Shown: positions 52,456-61,187 of the stretch, one piece after another
Position numbering within the stretch: position 1 is the stretch's first letter
Layout: every line of letters starts with the position of its first letter
Assembly (NCBI RefSeq): GCF_044386045.1
Contig: NZ_JBISCD010000040.1
Location: forward strand, 1,984,001 to 2,048,000
From: Thalassobellus sediminis
Lineage (GTDB): Bacteria > Bacteroidota > Bacteroidia > Flavobacteriales > Flavobacteriaceae
Reading direction: 5' to 3'
DNA: 64,000 bases
The notes under the pieces: model-generated
Told to the model about the DNA's origin: nothing
The model's database searches: none
Seen by the model: only the letters and a program-made list of their open reading frames with translations
Program-made: the position numbers and the translations under genes

Positions 52456-52478
52456 CGATAAAAAGCATATTTTTATCG
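52456..52478 (+). terminator. Hairpin after ligA, probable terminator
   Basis: CGATAAAAA pairs with TTTTTATCG around the loop GCATA, 15 bases after the ligA stop. A T-rich stretch follows, although the first T run is short. Confidence 0.6.
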
Positions 52479-52497
52479 TTTAATTGTGATTTTTTTT

Positions 52498-52505
52498 TAT
52501 ATTTG
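52498..52505 (+). promoter_or_regulatory. -7 promoter box before the membrane protein gene
   Basis: TATATTTG is an exact TAnnTTTG, 23 bases before the ATG at 52529. No TTG is at the right distance upstream. Confidence 0.5.
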
Positions 52506-52528
52506 TGCAGTAACCATAAATAGATGTT

Positions 52529-53236
52529 ATGTACAAGTCAAAAATCTTGGTAGGTTTATTAATACTATTTTATATAGTATTTGTGTTTTTTCAGTTTAAA
52601 GGCCAAGTAACATTAGCTGAATATTTTGATGCGGTTTTAGTGCCTATCATTGCTTTAGCTTATTTTTTGTTTGTTAAGCGTAAAACTTTATTCTTTTCAC
52701 TTTTTTTAGTATTATTTTCTATTTCAGATTTAATGATTTTTATTGTTAATCATGTTTATTATGAAATTTATTATTATGTAGGTAATTCATTGTATATTTT
52801 GGCTTATGCTTCTTTGTTTTTGGAAGTTTGTAAATCAATTTGTGTAATTCATGTTCTGAAAAATTATAAAATACATTTAATTGTTTTGATGGCATTAAGC
52901 TTTTATATAGTATATGTTTTGCAGGTTATAGTAAATCCATATGTAGAAATGACAAATGAATATTATGTAGAGTTGATATATAATATAGTTATGTTAGTGT
53001 TTTTATCAGCATCTTTATTAAACTTCTTTTATAGAGATAATAGAAAATCGTTATACTTATTTATCGGGGCGCTATGCATTGTTTTTTCAGAAGTAATTTG
53101 GGTGGCTTATACATATATTTCATCAGGTTCTTTGCTTAATATTATTTCGGGAACACTATCTCTATTGGCTTTTTATTTTTTCTATAAACAATCTAAGCTT
53201 TTAGATGAAGATAAAGAAGAAATAGTTCTAAGTTAA
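52529..53236 (+). CDS. Multi-pass membrane protein, function unknown
   Basis: The 235-residue protein has about eight hydrophobic segments with short polar loops, and a polar, acidic end (KQSKLLDEDKEE). The pattern, for example GALCIVFSEVIW near 190, recalls YhhN/TMEM86-like proteins, but the match is too loose for a call. It has no signal peptide and stands alone, converging with the DoxX gene by a 4-base overlap. Confidence 0.6.
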   Translation: MYKSKILVGLLILFYIVFVFFQFKGQVTLAEYFDAVLVPIIALAYFLFVKRKTLFFSLFLVLFSISDLMIFIVNHVYYEIYYYVGNSLYILAYASLFLEVCKSICVIHVLKNYKIHLIVLMALSFYIVYVLQVIVNPYVEMTNEYYVELIYNIVMLVFLSASLLNFFYRDNRKSLYLFIGALCIVFSEVIWVAYTYISSGSLLNIISGTLSLLAFYFFYKQSKLLDEDKEEIVLS

Positions 53237-53616
53237 TCTAATTTATTTATAAAAGGAATGTCTTTTTTGTAGATGTAAAGTATATTCAAAGAAAGTATAA
53301 ATGTTACAACAGCAGTTGTAAATAAAATGCCACCATCATTTTTTGTTTGGATTCCTAAGGTTGTTAAATGCATAAAGATGGCACCTCCAATAACTCCAAT
53401 AGTTAATAATGCTCCAACCCAAACAGTTTTTGGTATGAGTAGCATAATGCCTGCAATTAATTCTAAAATACCAATTCCAATCCTGCCATAAGGCTCTAAT
53501 CCAATTTTGCTAAAAATATAAACACTATCTGGGTGGGCTGTGAATTTAAAGCGCAATGTTTGAATAAGTATAACTGCTACAGTAATTCTAAGTATTAATG
53601 GAATGTGCTTTTTCAT
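53233..53616 (-). CDS. DoxX-family membrane protein
   Basis: The 127-residue protein has four membrane helices. Its first helix is followed by KFTAHPDSVYIFSKIG, then GIGILELIAGIMLLIP, the usual DoxX helix with Glu, and GAIFMHLTTLGI. The family is linked to redox and respiratory processes, but the exact role is unknown. It stands alone, ending at the convergent membrane protein gene. Confidence 0.85.
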   Translation of the reverse strand: MKKHIPLILRITVAVILIQTLRFKFTAHPDSVYIFSKIGLEPYGRIGIGILELIAGIMLLIPKTVWVGALLTIGVIGGAIFMHLTTLGIQTKNDGGILFTTAVVTFILSLNILYIYKKDIPFINKLD

Positions 53617-53688
53617 TATAGAATTTTTTGTGATTTATAAATATTATGTCGCATAAAATTATAATAGCTATCAGTTTAATAAAAAAAA

Positions 53689-54600
53689 TTAAACAATAAT
53701 AGCTTCACCATTGGCAGATTTATTATTGTTAGTATCAAAATAAAAATCGATTCTTCCTAAATTTACTCCATAACAACCTACTTGATTTACTAATACATTC
53801 TTTTCTTCTAGGTTTTTTACAACTGTAGGTTTTAATAAAAAGGTATGGGTATGTCCTCCAATTATTAAGTCAATATTTTTAGTAACTGCGGCTAATTTTA
53901 AATCGCATATTTTATTAGGTTTCTTTTTTTCATAATATCCTAAATGTGAAAGACAAATTATTAAATCGCACTTTTCTTCAGTTTTTAAAATGCGTGTCAT
54001 GTCTTGAGTTATTTCAATAGGATCTAGATACTTTGTTTCTTTACTCAATTCGGGAAGAACTAATCCATTTAATTCAATACCTAAACCAAAAACACCTATT
54101 TTAATATCGTCTTTTATAAAAATCTTATACGGTTTAGTATGAGTATCTAATATCGTGTTTGAAAAATCATAATTTGCTGTTACAAATTCAAATTTTTTAT
54201 GTGGAAATTGGGCAAATAAACCATCAATACCGTTATCAAAATCATGATTCCCAATAGTTGCGGCATCGTATTTTAACATACTCATTAATTTGAATTCAAG
54301 CTCTCCACCATAATAATTGAAGTAAGGTGTGCCTTGAAAAATATCACCAGCATCAAATAAAAGTGTGTTAGGGCTTTCCTTTCTAATAGATTCAATTAAA
54401 GTAGCGCGTCTAGCAACCCCTCCTTTATTAGCATATTTTCCATCCTCAAAAGTGTCAATATTACTATGTACATCATTAGTGTGTAAAATAGTGATTTTTT
54501 TAATTTTTTGAGGTGCTGTAAAAGATTGTAAGCCTAAGCTACTAAGAGTTAATAATGCTGTTCCTGTTGTAGCGTGTTGTATAAAGTCTCTTCGTCTCAT
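53689..54600 (-). CDS. 5'-nucleotidase metallophosphatase domain, Tat-exported
   Basis: The 303-residue protein has a twin-arginine signal (RRRDFIQ at 2-8, then a weakly hydrophobic stretch). Its catalytic domain has HTNDVHS, FDAGDIFQGTP, GNHDFD and GGHTHT, the dinuclear-metal residues of UshA-type 5'-nucleotidases. The C-terminal substrate domain is missing and is encoded by the gene just upstream in the same unit. It hydrolyses nucleotides or related esters outside the cytoplasm. Confidence 0.88.
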   Translation of the reverse strand: MRRRDFIQHATTGTALLTLSSLGLQSFTAPQKIKKITILHTNDVHSNIDTFEDGKYANKGGVARRATLIESIRKESPNTLLFDAGDIFQGTPYFNYYGGELEFKLMSMLKYDAATIGNHDFDNGIDGLFAQFPHKKFEFVTANYDFSNTILDTHTKPYKIFIKDDIKIGVFGLGIELNGLVLPELSKETKYLDPIEITQDMTRILKTEEKCDLIICLSHLGYYEKKKPNKICDLKLAAVTKNIDLIIGGHTHTFLLKPTVVKNLEEKNVLVNQVGCYGVNLGRIDFYFDTNNNKSANGEAIIV

Positions 54601-54601
54601 T

Positions 54602-55363
54602 TTAATTTATAATTTGAATAAATCTATCATCTCTAGCAGTTTGCAAGGTGTCTATCTTTATAAAATTATCAATCAAAGCATTTCTAATTTTATAGTTTAA
54701 AACATATAAACTATCACTAGGTTTAAAAAAAGTCATGCCATCACCACCGTTATATAAATAGTCGTTACTCGCAACATAATATATTTTATTTGTTTCAACT
54801 ATATGATCATTTATTCTATAATTAATTAAGTTAAAATCTTTATCAATGGATAGTTTAAGTTTCGATATTGGATGAGCTTCTCTAGATTTAACTAAGTATG
54901 AAACAAGATTTTTAATTTGAAATCCTTTCATAGCCACTACCACAATACTGTTTTCAAAAGGCATTATTCTGTATGCTGTATTAATTGTTATATCCCCCTT
55001 CGAAATAGAAGAGCGTATACTTCCATAGTTTAGTATAACCATATCAATGTCTTTACCCGTTCTTATTTTAAATATAGGGTTAGCTTCTTTAAAAACAGCA
55101 TCGGCTAAAAAGTTACCAATTGCAGTATTTAATTTGTTATCAGTTTTAGAATAGTCTTCTTTTGAATATGCTAAAACACTATCTATTTTCTTTTGTAGGT
55201 TAGCTCTGTAAGGTTTTATGAAGTTCTCAACTTCAGAATTTAAGGATAAAGAATCTGATACAGATATTTGGTTTCCTTCTATTTTTTTTACATGATAAGT
55301 ATCTTCTTTACAGTTAAAAAAAAATAAAATATTTAACAAAAAAAATAAATGTGTGAACCTCAT
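54602..55363 (-). CDS. 5'-nucleotidase C-terminal domain lipoprotein
   Basis: The 253-residue protein has a lipoprotein-type signal with Cys18 (FFNCKED). It matches the substrate-binding domain of UshA: NTAIGNFLADAV, ILNYGSIRSSI, MPFENSIVVV and YLYNGGDGMTFF (the aromatic base-stacking loop). It is followed after one base by the metallophosphatase gene, so the two halves of one enzyme are made as separate proteins, one lipid-anchored and one Tat-exported. Confidence 0.88.
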   Translation of the reverse strand: MRFTHLFFLLNILFFFNCKEDTYHVKKIEGNQISVSDSLSLNSEVENFIKPYRANLQKKIDSVLAYSKEDYSKTDNKLNTAIGNFLADAVFKEANPIFKIRTGKDIDMVILNYGSIRSSISKGDITINTAYRIMPFENSIVVVAMKGFQIKNLVSYLVKSREAHPISKLKLSIDKDFNLINYRINDHIVETNKIYYVASNDYLYNGGDGMTFFKPSDSLYVLNYKIRNALIDNFIKIDTLQTARDDRFIQIIN

Positions 55364-55395
55364 GCTTTAAGCTGATAATTTGAAAGTACTTTTGT

Positions 55396-55403
55396 TACCT
55401 TTG
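55396..55403 (+). promoter_or_regulatory. -7 promoter box for the DUF6913-dapA unit
   Basis: TACCTTTG is an exact TAnnTTTG, 18 bases before the ATG at 55422. A TTTG at 55379-55382 lies only 13 bases upstream, too close for a normal -33. Confidence 0.5.
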
Positions 55404-55421
55404 CGCAAAGTATAAAGGTAA

Positions 55422-55949
55422 ATGATTTTTAAAGGTTTTAAGGAAAAATCTAATAAAAAGTACTTAAACAATTTGTTATCTAAAAGACAATTAAGTGTTG
55501 TTGATAATAAGATTGATAGTTTAGGTGTTATCTTAAATATTGATGAAACTGCCGATTTTGAAAAGCTTAGAAATTTAGCTGATTATTTAAAAATTAGACC
55601 AAATAAGCTCAAAATCATAGCCTTTTCTTCTGGTAAAATTAATGATTTACACACCTGGGATACGTGTTTTGGTTTTAAGGACTTTGGATGGCAAGGTGTT
55701 GTTAAAAATGTTGAACTTCAATATTTTTTAGATATAGAGTTTGATGCTTTAATTAGTTTTTATGAAGAAGATGTTTTAGAACTGAAGATGCTTACTGCTA
55801 AGTCGAAAGCTAAATTTAAAATAGGTGTTTTACAAGTAGACGAGCGTTTAAATGATTTAATTATTAAAACCAGTTTAAAAGAATTTAACGTATTTAAAAG
55901 TGAACTTTTTAAATACTTAACTATATTAAATAAAATCAAAAATGAATAG
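55422..55949 (+). CDS. Conserved protein upstream of dapA (DUF6913-like)
   Basis: The 175-residue soluble protein has no signal peptide. It begins MIFKGFKEKSNKKYLNNLL, a basic start, and has an alpha/beta core with VILNIDETADFEKL, LKIIAFSS and FDALISFYEEDVLELKMLTAKSKAKFKIG. I believe this is the family labelled DUF6913, common beside dapA in flavobacteria. Function is unknown. It overlaps dapA by 8 bases, which suggests coupled translation. Confidence 0.65.
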   Translation: MIFKGFKEKSNKKYLNNLLSKRQLSVVDNKIDSLGVILNIDETADFEKLRNLADYLKIRPNKLKIIAFSSGKINDLHTWDTCFGFKDFGWQGVVKNVELQYFLDIEFDALISFYEEDVLELKMLTAKSKAKFKIGVLQVDERLNDLIIKTSLKEFNVFKSELFKYLTILNKIKNE

Positions 55950-56820
55950 TAAGTTTTTAGGAACTGGAGTTGCTTTGGTTACACCGTTTAAATCAGATTT
56001 AAGTGTAGACCATGAGGCATTGACAAATATTGTGAATTTTAATATTGAAAATGGCACTGATTATCTTGTGATTTGTGGTACTACTGGAGAAAGTGTAACC
56101 ATAACGAAACAAGAAAAAAAGGATGTTATTGCTACCATTTCTAAAGCTAATAATGGTCGATTACCAATGGTTCTTGGAATAGGAGGTAACAATACGATGG
56201 CTGTTATTGAAGAAATTAAAACTACAGATTTAAGTAATATAGATGCTATTTTATCGGTTTCTCCTTATTATAGCAAACCAACTCAAGAAGGAATCTATCA
56301 ACATTTTAAAGCTATTTCTGAAATATCTCCAGTAGATGTTATTTTATATAATGTGCCTGGTCGTACCTCAAAAGGTATGGATACGGAAACAACATTAAGA
56401 TTGGCTCATGATTTTAAAAATATTATTGCAGTTAAAGAAGCAGGTAATAATGTTTATAATTATTTGCAGTTAATAAAAAATAAACCAGAAGATTTTTTAG
56501 TTATTTCTGGAGATGACGACTTGGCTTTAGGTATTGTTTTAGCTGGAGGAGCAGGCGTTATTTCGGTGATTGGTCAGGCGTTTCCTAAAGAATTCTCAAA
56601 TATGATTCGTTTAGGGTTAAATGGTGATGCAAAAGAAGCGTATAAAATTCATTATAGATTAGTTGATGTTATCGACTATATCTTTGAAGAAAATAATCCT
56701 GCCGGAATTAAAGCTGTTTTTCAAGCCTTTAACTTATGCCAAGATACTGTTAGGTTGCCTTTAGTGCCTGCGTCAAATCAATTGAAACAAAAGATACAAG
56801 ATTTTGTAAAAACATTTTAG
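55942..56820 (+). CDS. dapA: 4-hydroxy-tetrahydrodipicolinate synthase
   Basis: The 292-residue TIM-barrel aldolase joins pyruvate and aspartate semialdehyde in lysine and diaminopimelate synthesis. Lys165 in AVKEAG forms the Schiff base, Tyr136 in LYNVPGRT is the proton relay, and GTTGES at 46-51 binds the pyruvate. It overlaps the upstream gene by 8 bases and is followed after one base by the channel gene. Confidence 0.95.
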   Translation: MNSKFLGTGVALVTPFKSDLSVDHEALTNIVNFNIENGTDYLVICGTTGESVTITKQEKKDVIATISKANNGRLPMVLGIGGNNTMAVIEEIKTTDLSNIDAILSVSPYYSKPTQEGIYQHFKAISEISPVDVILYNVPGRTSKGMDTETTLRLAHDFKNIIAVKEAGNNVYNYLQLIKNKPEDFLVISGDDDLALGIVLAGGAGVISVIGQAFPKEFSNMIRLGLNGDAKEAYKIHYRLVDVIDYIFEENNPAGIKAVFQAFNLCQDTVRLPLVPASNQLKQKIQDFVKTF

Positions 56821-56821
56821 T

Positions 56822-57745
56822 TTGGCAAAAAAAATAAAAGATCCAGGTTTAGGAAATGCATCATCGCTAAATGCAAAGCGTATGATGAATTCTAGCGGGG
56901 CTTTTAATATACAATATGTAAATAAATCAGCTAGATTTTCTGAGGCATATCACTATTTGGTTAATATATCCTGGCTACAGTTTTTTGTATTAACTTTTGC
57001 AGTAGGGTTTTTTATAAATTCGGTGTTTGCAATTATATATCTAGTTATTGGTATAGAAGAAATTATTCCTACAACTGGTAGCATTGCTCACGATTTTTTA
57101 AATGCTTTTTTCTTTTCAATGCAAACGTTTACAACGCTAGGGTATGGCTCAATGTCCCCTGGTGGTATTGCAAGTGGTATTGTATCTTCAATTGAGGCTT
57201 TCATAGGTTTAATGTTATTTGCCTTTGCAACAGGGCTAATTTATGGTCGTTTTTCAAAGCCAAAAGCAGCTGTAAGGTTTAGTAAACATATTGTTTTAAG
57301 GGATTTTAACAAAAACAGGGCGCTCATGTTTAGACTTGTTAATAATCGAAAAACAACCATGATTCGTCCTAAAATAGCGGTTACTTTATCTCTTACGATA
57401 AAAAATAGTTTAGGGAATTATGAAAATAATTTCTATACGCTTAAATTAGAAAGAGATACTATAAGTTACTTGCCAACAACATGGACAATTGTTCATGAAT
57501 TAGATGAAGAAAGTCCGTTATTTAATTTTTCTAATGAAGAAATAATTAAAATGCATGGTGAATTTATAATAATGATTAGTTATTATGATGAATCTTTTAA
57601 CCAAGAAGTACATCAAATGCATTCTTATGTTTTGAGTGATGCACTTTCAGATTTTAAATTTAAAAAGGCTTACTATTACAATGATAACGGAAAATTGGTT
57701 TTAGATTATAAACTTTTTGATGCTGTAGAATCATTTAAAAGTTAA
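56822..57745 (+). CDS. KirBac-like inward-rectifier potassium channel
   Basis: The 307-residue protein has two membrane helices with the selectivity filter TLGYG at 105-109 between them, and a cytoplasmic immunoglobulin-like Kir domain from about 150 to the end with RPKIAVTLSL and FSNEEIIKMHGEFIIMISYYDE. The start is TTG one base after dapA. It should carry potassium and may be gated by lipids. No regulator is nearby. Confidence 0.9.
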   Translation: MAKKIKDPGLGNASSLNAKRMMNSSGAFNIQYVNKSARFSEAYHYLVNISWLQFFVLTFAVGFFINSVFAIIYLVIGIEEIIPTTGSIAHDFLNAFFFSMQTFTTLGYGSMSPGGIASGIVSSIEAFIGLMLFAFATGLIYGRFSKPKAAVRFSKHIVLRDFNKNRALMFRLVNNRKTTMIRPKIAVTLSLTIKNSLGNYENNFYTLKLERDTISYLPTTWTIVHELDEESPLFNFSNEEIIKMHGEFIIMISYYDESFNQEVHQMHSYVLSDALSDFKFKKAYYYNDNGKLVLDYKLFDAVESFKS

Positions 57746-57827
57746 ATATTACTTAATCCTTAGTCTTAGTATAATACAACAAGTATTTTAGCATTAAAAT
57801 ATATTTTTAAAATCCATATTAATAACT

Positions 57828-57835
57828 TAATTTTG
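57828..57835 (+). promoter_or_regulatory. -7 promoter box before bamD
   Basis: TAATTTTG is an exact TAnnTTTG, 17 bases before the ATG at 57853. No -33 TTG at a fitting distance was seen. Confidence 0.5.
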
Positions 57836-57852
57836 CACACTGTTTTATATTT

Positions 57853-58680
57853 ATGAAAAATTTATTTTATATATTATTAACATTAACTGTTTTAAGCTCA
57901 TGTAGCGAATATCAAAAGGCTTTAAAGTCTGAAGATATTGCAACAAAGTTTAAAATGGGAGAAGAATTATATAAAGAAGGTAAGTTTGCTAAGGCAAATA
58001 AGCTTTTTGCTTTAATTGTGCCTAATTATAGAGGAAAACCACAAGCCGAAAAATTAATGTACTTGTATTCTAATTCATTTTTTCAAATGAAAGACTACTA
58101 TGTTGCTGGTTATCAGTTTGAGCGTTTTGCTTCTAGTTATCCAAAAAGCGAAAAGTTAGAAGAAGCTTCGTTTTTAAGTGCAAAAAGTTATTACATGCAA
58201 TCTCCTGTTTATAGTAAAGATCAAACAGAAACTAAAGCTGCTATAGAAAAGCTTCAAAATTTTATTAATTTATTTCCTAATTCTCAATACATTGGTGAAG
58301 CAAATAAGTTAGTTAAAGAACTTGACTTTAAGTTAGAGAAAAAAGCCTTTGAAATAGCAAAGCAATATAATAGAATATCAGATTATCCTGCATCAGTAAA
58401 ATCGTTTAACAATTTTGCTTTTGATTTCCCAGGTTCTTCTTTACGCGAAGAGGCTTTATTTCTTAAGCTTGATTCTGCATACAAACTTGCTGTTAATAGT
58501 TTAGAAGTAAGAAGAACTCCTAATGGAATTGTTCCTTTAAAATTTAATCGATTAAATGAAGCCAAGGAATATTATGAAGTATTTAAAAGTACTTATGCAA
58601 ACTCTACTCATATTGAAGAAGTAGAGGAAATGGGTGCGACATTAGAGGAAGAAATAAAAAAATACAGTGCTAAAAGTTAA
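57853..58680 (+). CDS. bamD: Outer-membrane assembly lipoprotein BamD
   Basis: The 275-residue protein has a lipoprotein signal with Cys17 (LSSCSEY) and TPR-like helices: KMGEELYKEGKFAKANKLFALI, then SNSFFQMKDYYVAGYQFERFASSYPKS. These match BamD (YfiO), part of the complex that inserts barrel proteins in the outer membrane. It heads the bamD-omega-coaBC-porD-recN run. Confidence 0.92.
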   Translation: MKNLFYILLTLTVLSSCSEYQKALKSEDIATKFKMGEELYKEGKFAKANKLFALIVPNYRGKPQAEKLMYLYSNSFFQMKDYYVAGYQFERFASSYPKSEKLEEASFLSAKSYYMQSPVYSKDQTETKAAIEKLQNFINLFPNSQYIGEANKLVKELDFKLEKKAFEIAKQYNRISDYPASVKSFNNFAFDFPGSSLREEALFLKLDSAYKLAVNSLEVRRTPNGIVPLKFNRLNEAKEYYEVFKSTYANSTHIEEVEEMGATLEEEIKKYSAKS

Positions 58681-58692
58681 ATAACAATTATA

Positions 58693-59022
58693 ATGGATTT
58701 AAAGAAAACCAATGCTCCAGTTAATACTGTAACATACGATAGAAATCAAATTGACGAGCCAACAGAGAACATATACGAGTCAATTTCAATAATTTCTAGG
58801 CGTGCAGAACAAATTAACACAGAGATTAAAAAAGAACTTATCGATAAGTTAGAAGAATTTGCTACTTATAATGATAGTCTTGAAGAAATCTTTGAAAACA
58901 AAGAGCAAATTGAGGTATCTAAATTTTATGAAAAATTACCAAAACCTCATGCTTTAGCTGTTCAAGAATGGCTAACAGACAAAATTTATTTTAGAAATAC
59001 TGAGGAAGAAACTCAAGAATAA
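58693..59022 (+). CDS. rpoZ: RNA polymerase omega subunit (RpoZ/Rpb6 family)
   Basis: The 109-residue protein has the omega pattern ENIYESISIISRRAEQINTEIKKEL near 26-50 followed by a charged tail. Omega helps assemble RNA polymerase by clamping beta-prime. Sequence similarity to proteobacterial RpoZ is limited, but this protein and its position after bamD and before coaBC are usual for the group. Confidence 0.85.
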   Translation: MDLKKTNAPVNTVTYDRNQIDEPTENIYESISIISRRAEQINTEIKKELIDKLEEFATYNDSLEEIFENKEQIEVSKFYEKLPKPHALAVQEWLTDKIYFRNTEEETQE

Positions 59023-59031
59023 TTTTTTAAA

Positions 59032-60243
59032 ATGTCAATACTAAGCGGCAAAAATATACTACTTGGCATCAGTGCTGGTATTGCCGCTTATAAAACTGCT
59101 TCATTAGTAAGGTTGTTTGTTAAATTAGGTGTTAACGTAAAAGTCGTTATGACGCCTTCTTCTAAAGAATTTGTAACACCTTTAACCTTATCAACACTTT
59201 CAAAAAACCCAGTATATTCTTCTTTTGTAAATGAAGATGATGACGAAGCTGTATGGAATAGCCATGTAGATTTAGGACTTTGGGCAGATTTATTTATTGT
59301 GGCTCCAGCTACAGCAAATACGATGTCTAAAATGGCCAATGGCGTTTGCGATAACTTATTATTAGCAACATATTTATCTGCAAAATGCCCCGTGTATTTT
59401 GCACCTACAATGGATTTAGATATGTATAAGCATTCATCTACTTTAGCTTCTTTTGAAAAACTAAAATCTTTTGGTAATATTGTGATTCCTGCTACAAGTG
59501 GTGAATTAGCTAGCGGATTGGTAGGAGAGGGCAGAATGGCAGAACCAGAAGATATTGTAACTTTTATAGAGAACGATATTTTAAAAAAGCTCCCGTTACG
59601 CGGAAAAAAAATACTTATTACAGCAGGGCCTACTTACGAAGCTATAGATCCAGTACGTTTTATTGGGAATCATTCTAGTGGTAAAATGGGCTTTGAAATA
59701 GCTAAAGCTTCTGCTAATCTAGGTGCTGAGGTTGTTTTAGTTTCAGGACCAACTTATCAAAAAGTAACACATAGTTTTATTAAAGTTGTCCCAGTAACAA
59801 GTGCCCAAGATATGTATAATGAAGCTCATGAGTATTTTAATGATGTTGATGTAGCTATACTTTCTGCAGCTGTTGCCGATTATAAACCAAAAGAAGTTGC
59901 CTCTCAGAAAATAAAAAAGAAAGATTCTACGTTAACTTTAGAGTTAGAAAAAACAAAAGACATTTTAGCTTCTTTAGGAGCTATAAAAAAACAACAATAT
60001 TTAGTAGGTTTTGCATTAGAAACTAATAATGAACTTGAAAATGCAAAAGGAAAATTAAAAAGAAAGAATTTAAATTTAATTGTTTTAAATTCGTTGAACG
60101 ATAAAGGTGCTGGATTTAAAGGCGATACTAATAAGGTTACTTTTATTGATGATAAAGACATGGTGACTCAATTTGAGTTAAAGTCTAAAGCAGAAGTTGC
60201 AACCGATTTATTAAATAAAATTATAAAAGAAATAGATGCGTAA
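59032..60243 (+). CDS. coaBC: Phosphopantothenoylcysteine decarboxylase / phosphopantothenate-cysteine ligase
   Basis: The 403-residue bifunctional enzyme makes phosphopantetheine for CoA. The FMN-dependent CoaC half has GISAGIAAYK, His78, PATANT at 92-97 and MDLDMY. The CoaB half from about 190 has AGPTYEAIDPVRFIGNHSSGKMG and the substrate loop VADYKPKE. Both halves are complete. It overlaps the next gene by 8 bases. Confidence 0.94.
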   Translation: MSILSGKNILLGISAGIAAYKTASLVRLFVKLGVNVKVVMTPSSKEFVTPLTLSTLSKNPVYSSFVNEDDDEAVWNSHVDLGLWADLFIVAPATANTMSKMANGVCDNLLLATYLSAKCPVYFAPTMDLDMYKHSSTLASFEKLKSFGNIVIPATSGELASGLVGEGRMAEPEDIVTFIENDILKKLPLRGKKILITAGPTYEAIDPVRFIGNHSSGKMGFEIAKASANLGAEVVLVSGPTYQKVTHSFIKVVPVTSAQDMYNEAHEYFNDVDVAILSAAVADYKPKEVASQKIKKKDSTLTLELEKTKDILASLGAIKKQQYLVGFALETNNELENAKGKLKRKNLNLIVLNSLNDKGAGFKGDTNKVTFIDDKDMVTQFELKSKAEVATDLLNKIIKEIDA

Positions 60244-61123
60244 TATTTTAGTTATTTTATTGTTTTGCATTGGAGTTTCAGGTGTTTCGCAAGAATTAAA
60301 TTGTACGGTAGTTGTAAATGCACAACAAACCGGAAATGAAAACTTTCCTATTTTCAAGACTTTACAAAAGCAATTAAACGAATTTGTAAATAATACTAAG
60401 TGGACCAATAAAACTTTTGCCGCACAAGAGCGTATAGATTGTAGTATGGTTATAAATGTGGTAAGTTATAGTGGCGAGTCATTTCAAGCATCGTTACAAG
60501 TACAATCTTCAAGACCTGTTTATGGCTCTTCTTTTACAACTCCTGTTTATAATTTTAATGATAAAGATTTTAATTTTAGATATTTAGAATTTCAAAATTT
60601 AATTTTCAACCCTAATCAGTTTGAATCTAATCTAATATCTGTTTTATCATTTCATATTTATATGATTTTAGGTTTAGATGCCGATTCTTTTTCTTCTAAA
60701 GGCGGTGATGCTTACTATAAGCAAGCTCAAATAATTACGAACTATTCACAACAAGGTAATTTTTCTGGATGGAAAGTAGAAGATGGGTTGCAAAGTAGAT
60801 TTGCCTTAATAGATAACATATTATCACCAACATTTAAAGAGTATAGAGATGTTATGTACTCATATCACAGAGATGGACTTGATGTTATGAGTGATAATAT
60901 AAAACAAGGAAAGGAGCAAATAGCATTGTCTGTTTTAAAGTTTAAGGCAATGAATAGTAGAAGACCTAATTCATTTTTATTACGTACCTTTTTTGATGCC
61001 AAAGCTGATGAAATTGAACAAATTTTTAGCGGCGGTCCTAATGTTAATATTACAAGTCTAAAAGAAACACTTCAAAAAGTTGCGCCAATGCATAGTAGCA
61101 AATGGCAAAACATTACGTTTTAA
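60236..61123 (+). CDS. porD: Type IX secretion protein PorD-like (DUF4835)
   Basis: The 295-residue protein has a signal peptide (1-18) and then QELNCTVVVNAQQ, followed by LNEFVNNTKWT and RPVYGSSFTTPVYNFNDKDF, which match the DUF4835 family known as PorD in the type IX secretion literature. It should be periplasmic or membrane-associated. In this family it follows coaBC and precedes recN, as here. The biochemical role is unsettled. Confidence 0.82.
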   Translation: MRNILVILLFCIGVSGVSQELNCTVVVNAQQTGNENFPIFKTLQKQLNEFVNNTKWTNKTFAAQERIDCSMVINVVSYSGESFQASLQVQSSRPVYGSSFTTPVYNFNDKDFNFRYLEFQNLIFNPNQFESNLISVLSFHIYMILGLDADSFSSKGGDAYYKQAQIITNYSQQGNFSGWKVEDGLQSRFALIDNILSPTFKEYRDVMYSYHRDGLDVMSDNIKQGKEQIALSVLKFKAMNSRRPNSFLLRTFFDAKADEIEQIFSGGPNVNITSLKETLQKVAPMHSSKWQNITF

Positions 61124-61187
61124 ATTAAAATATAATTAAAACACTTTCACTATATTTATTTTCATAATTTTAATGTCATAAAAGATT

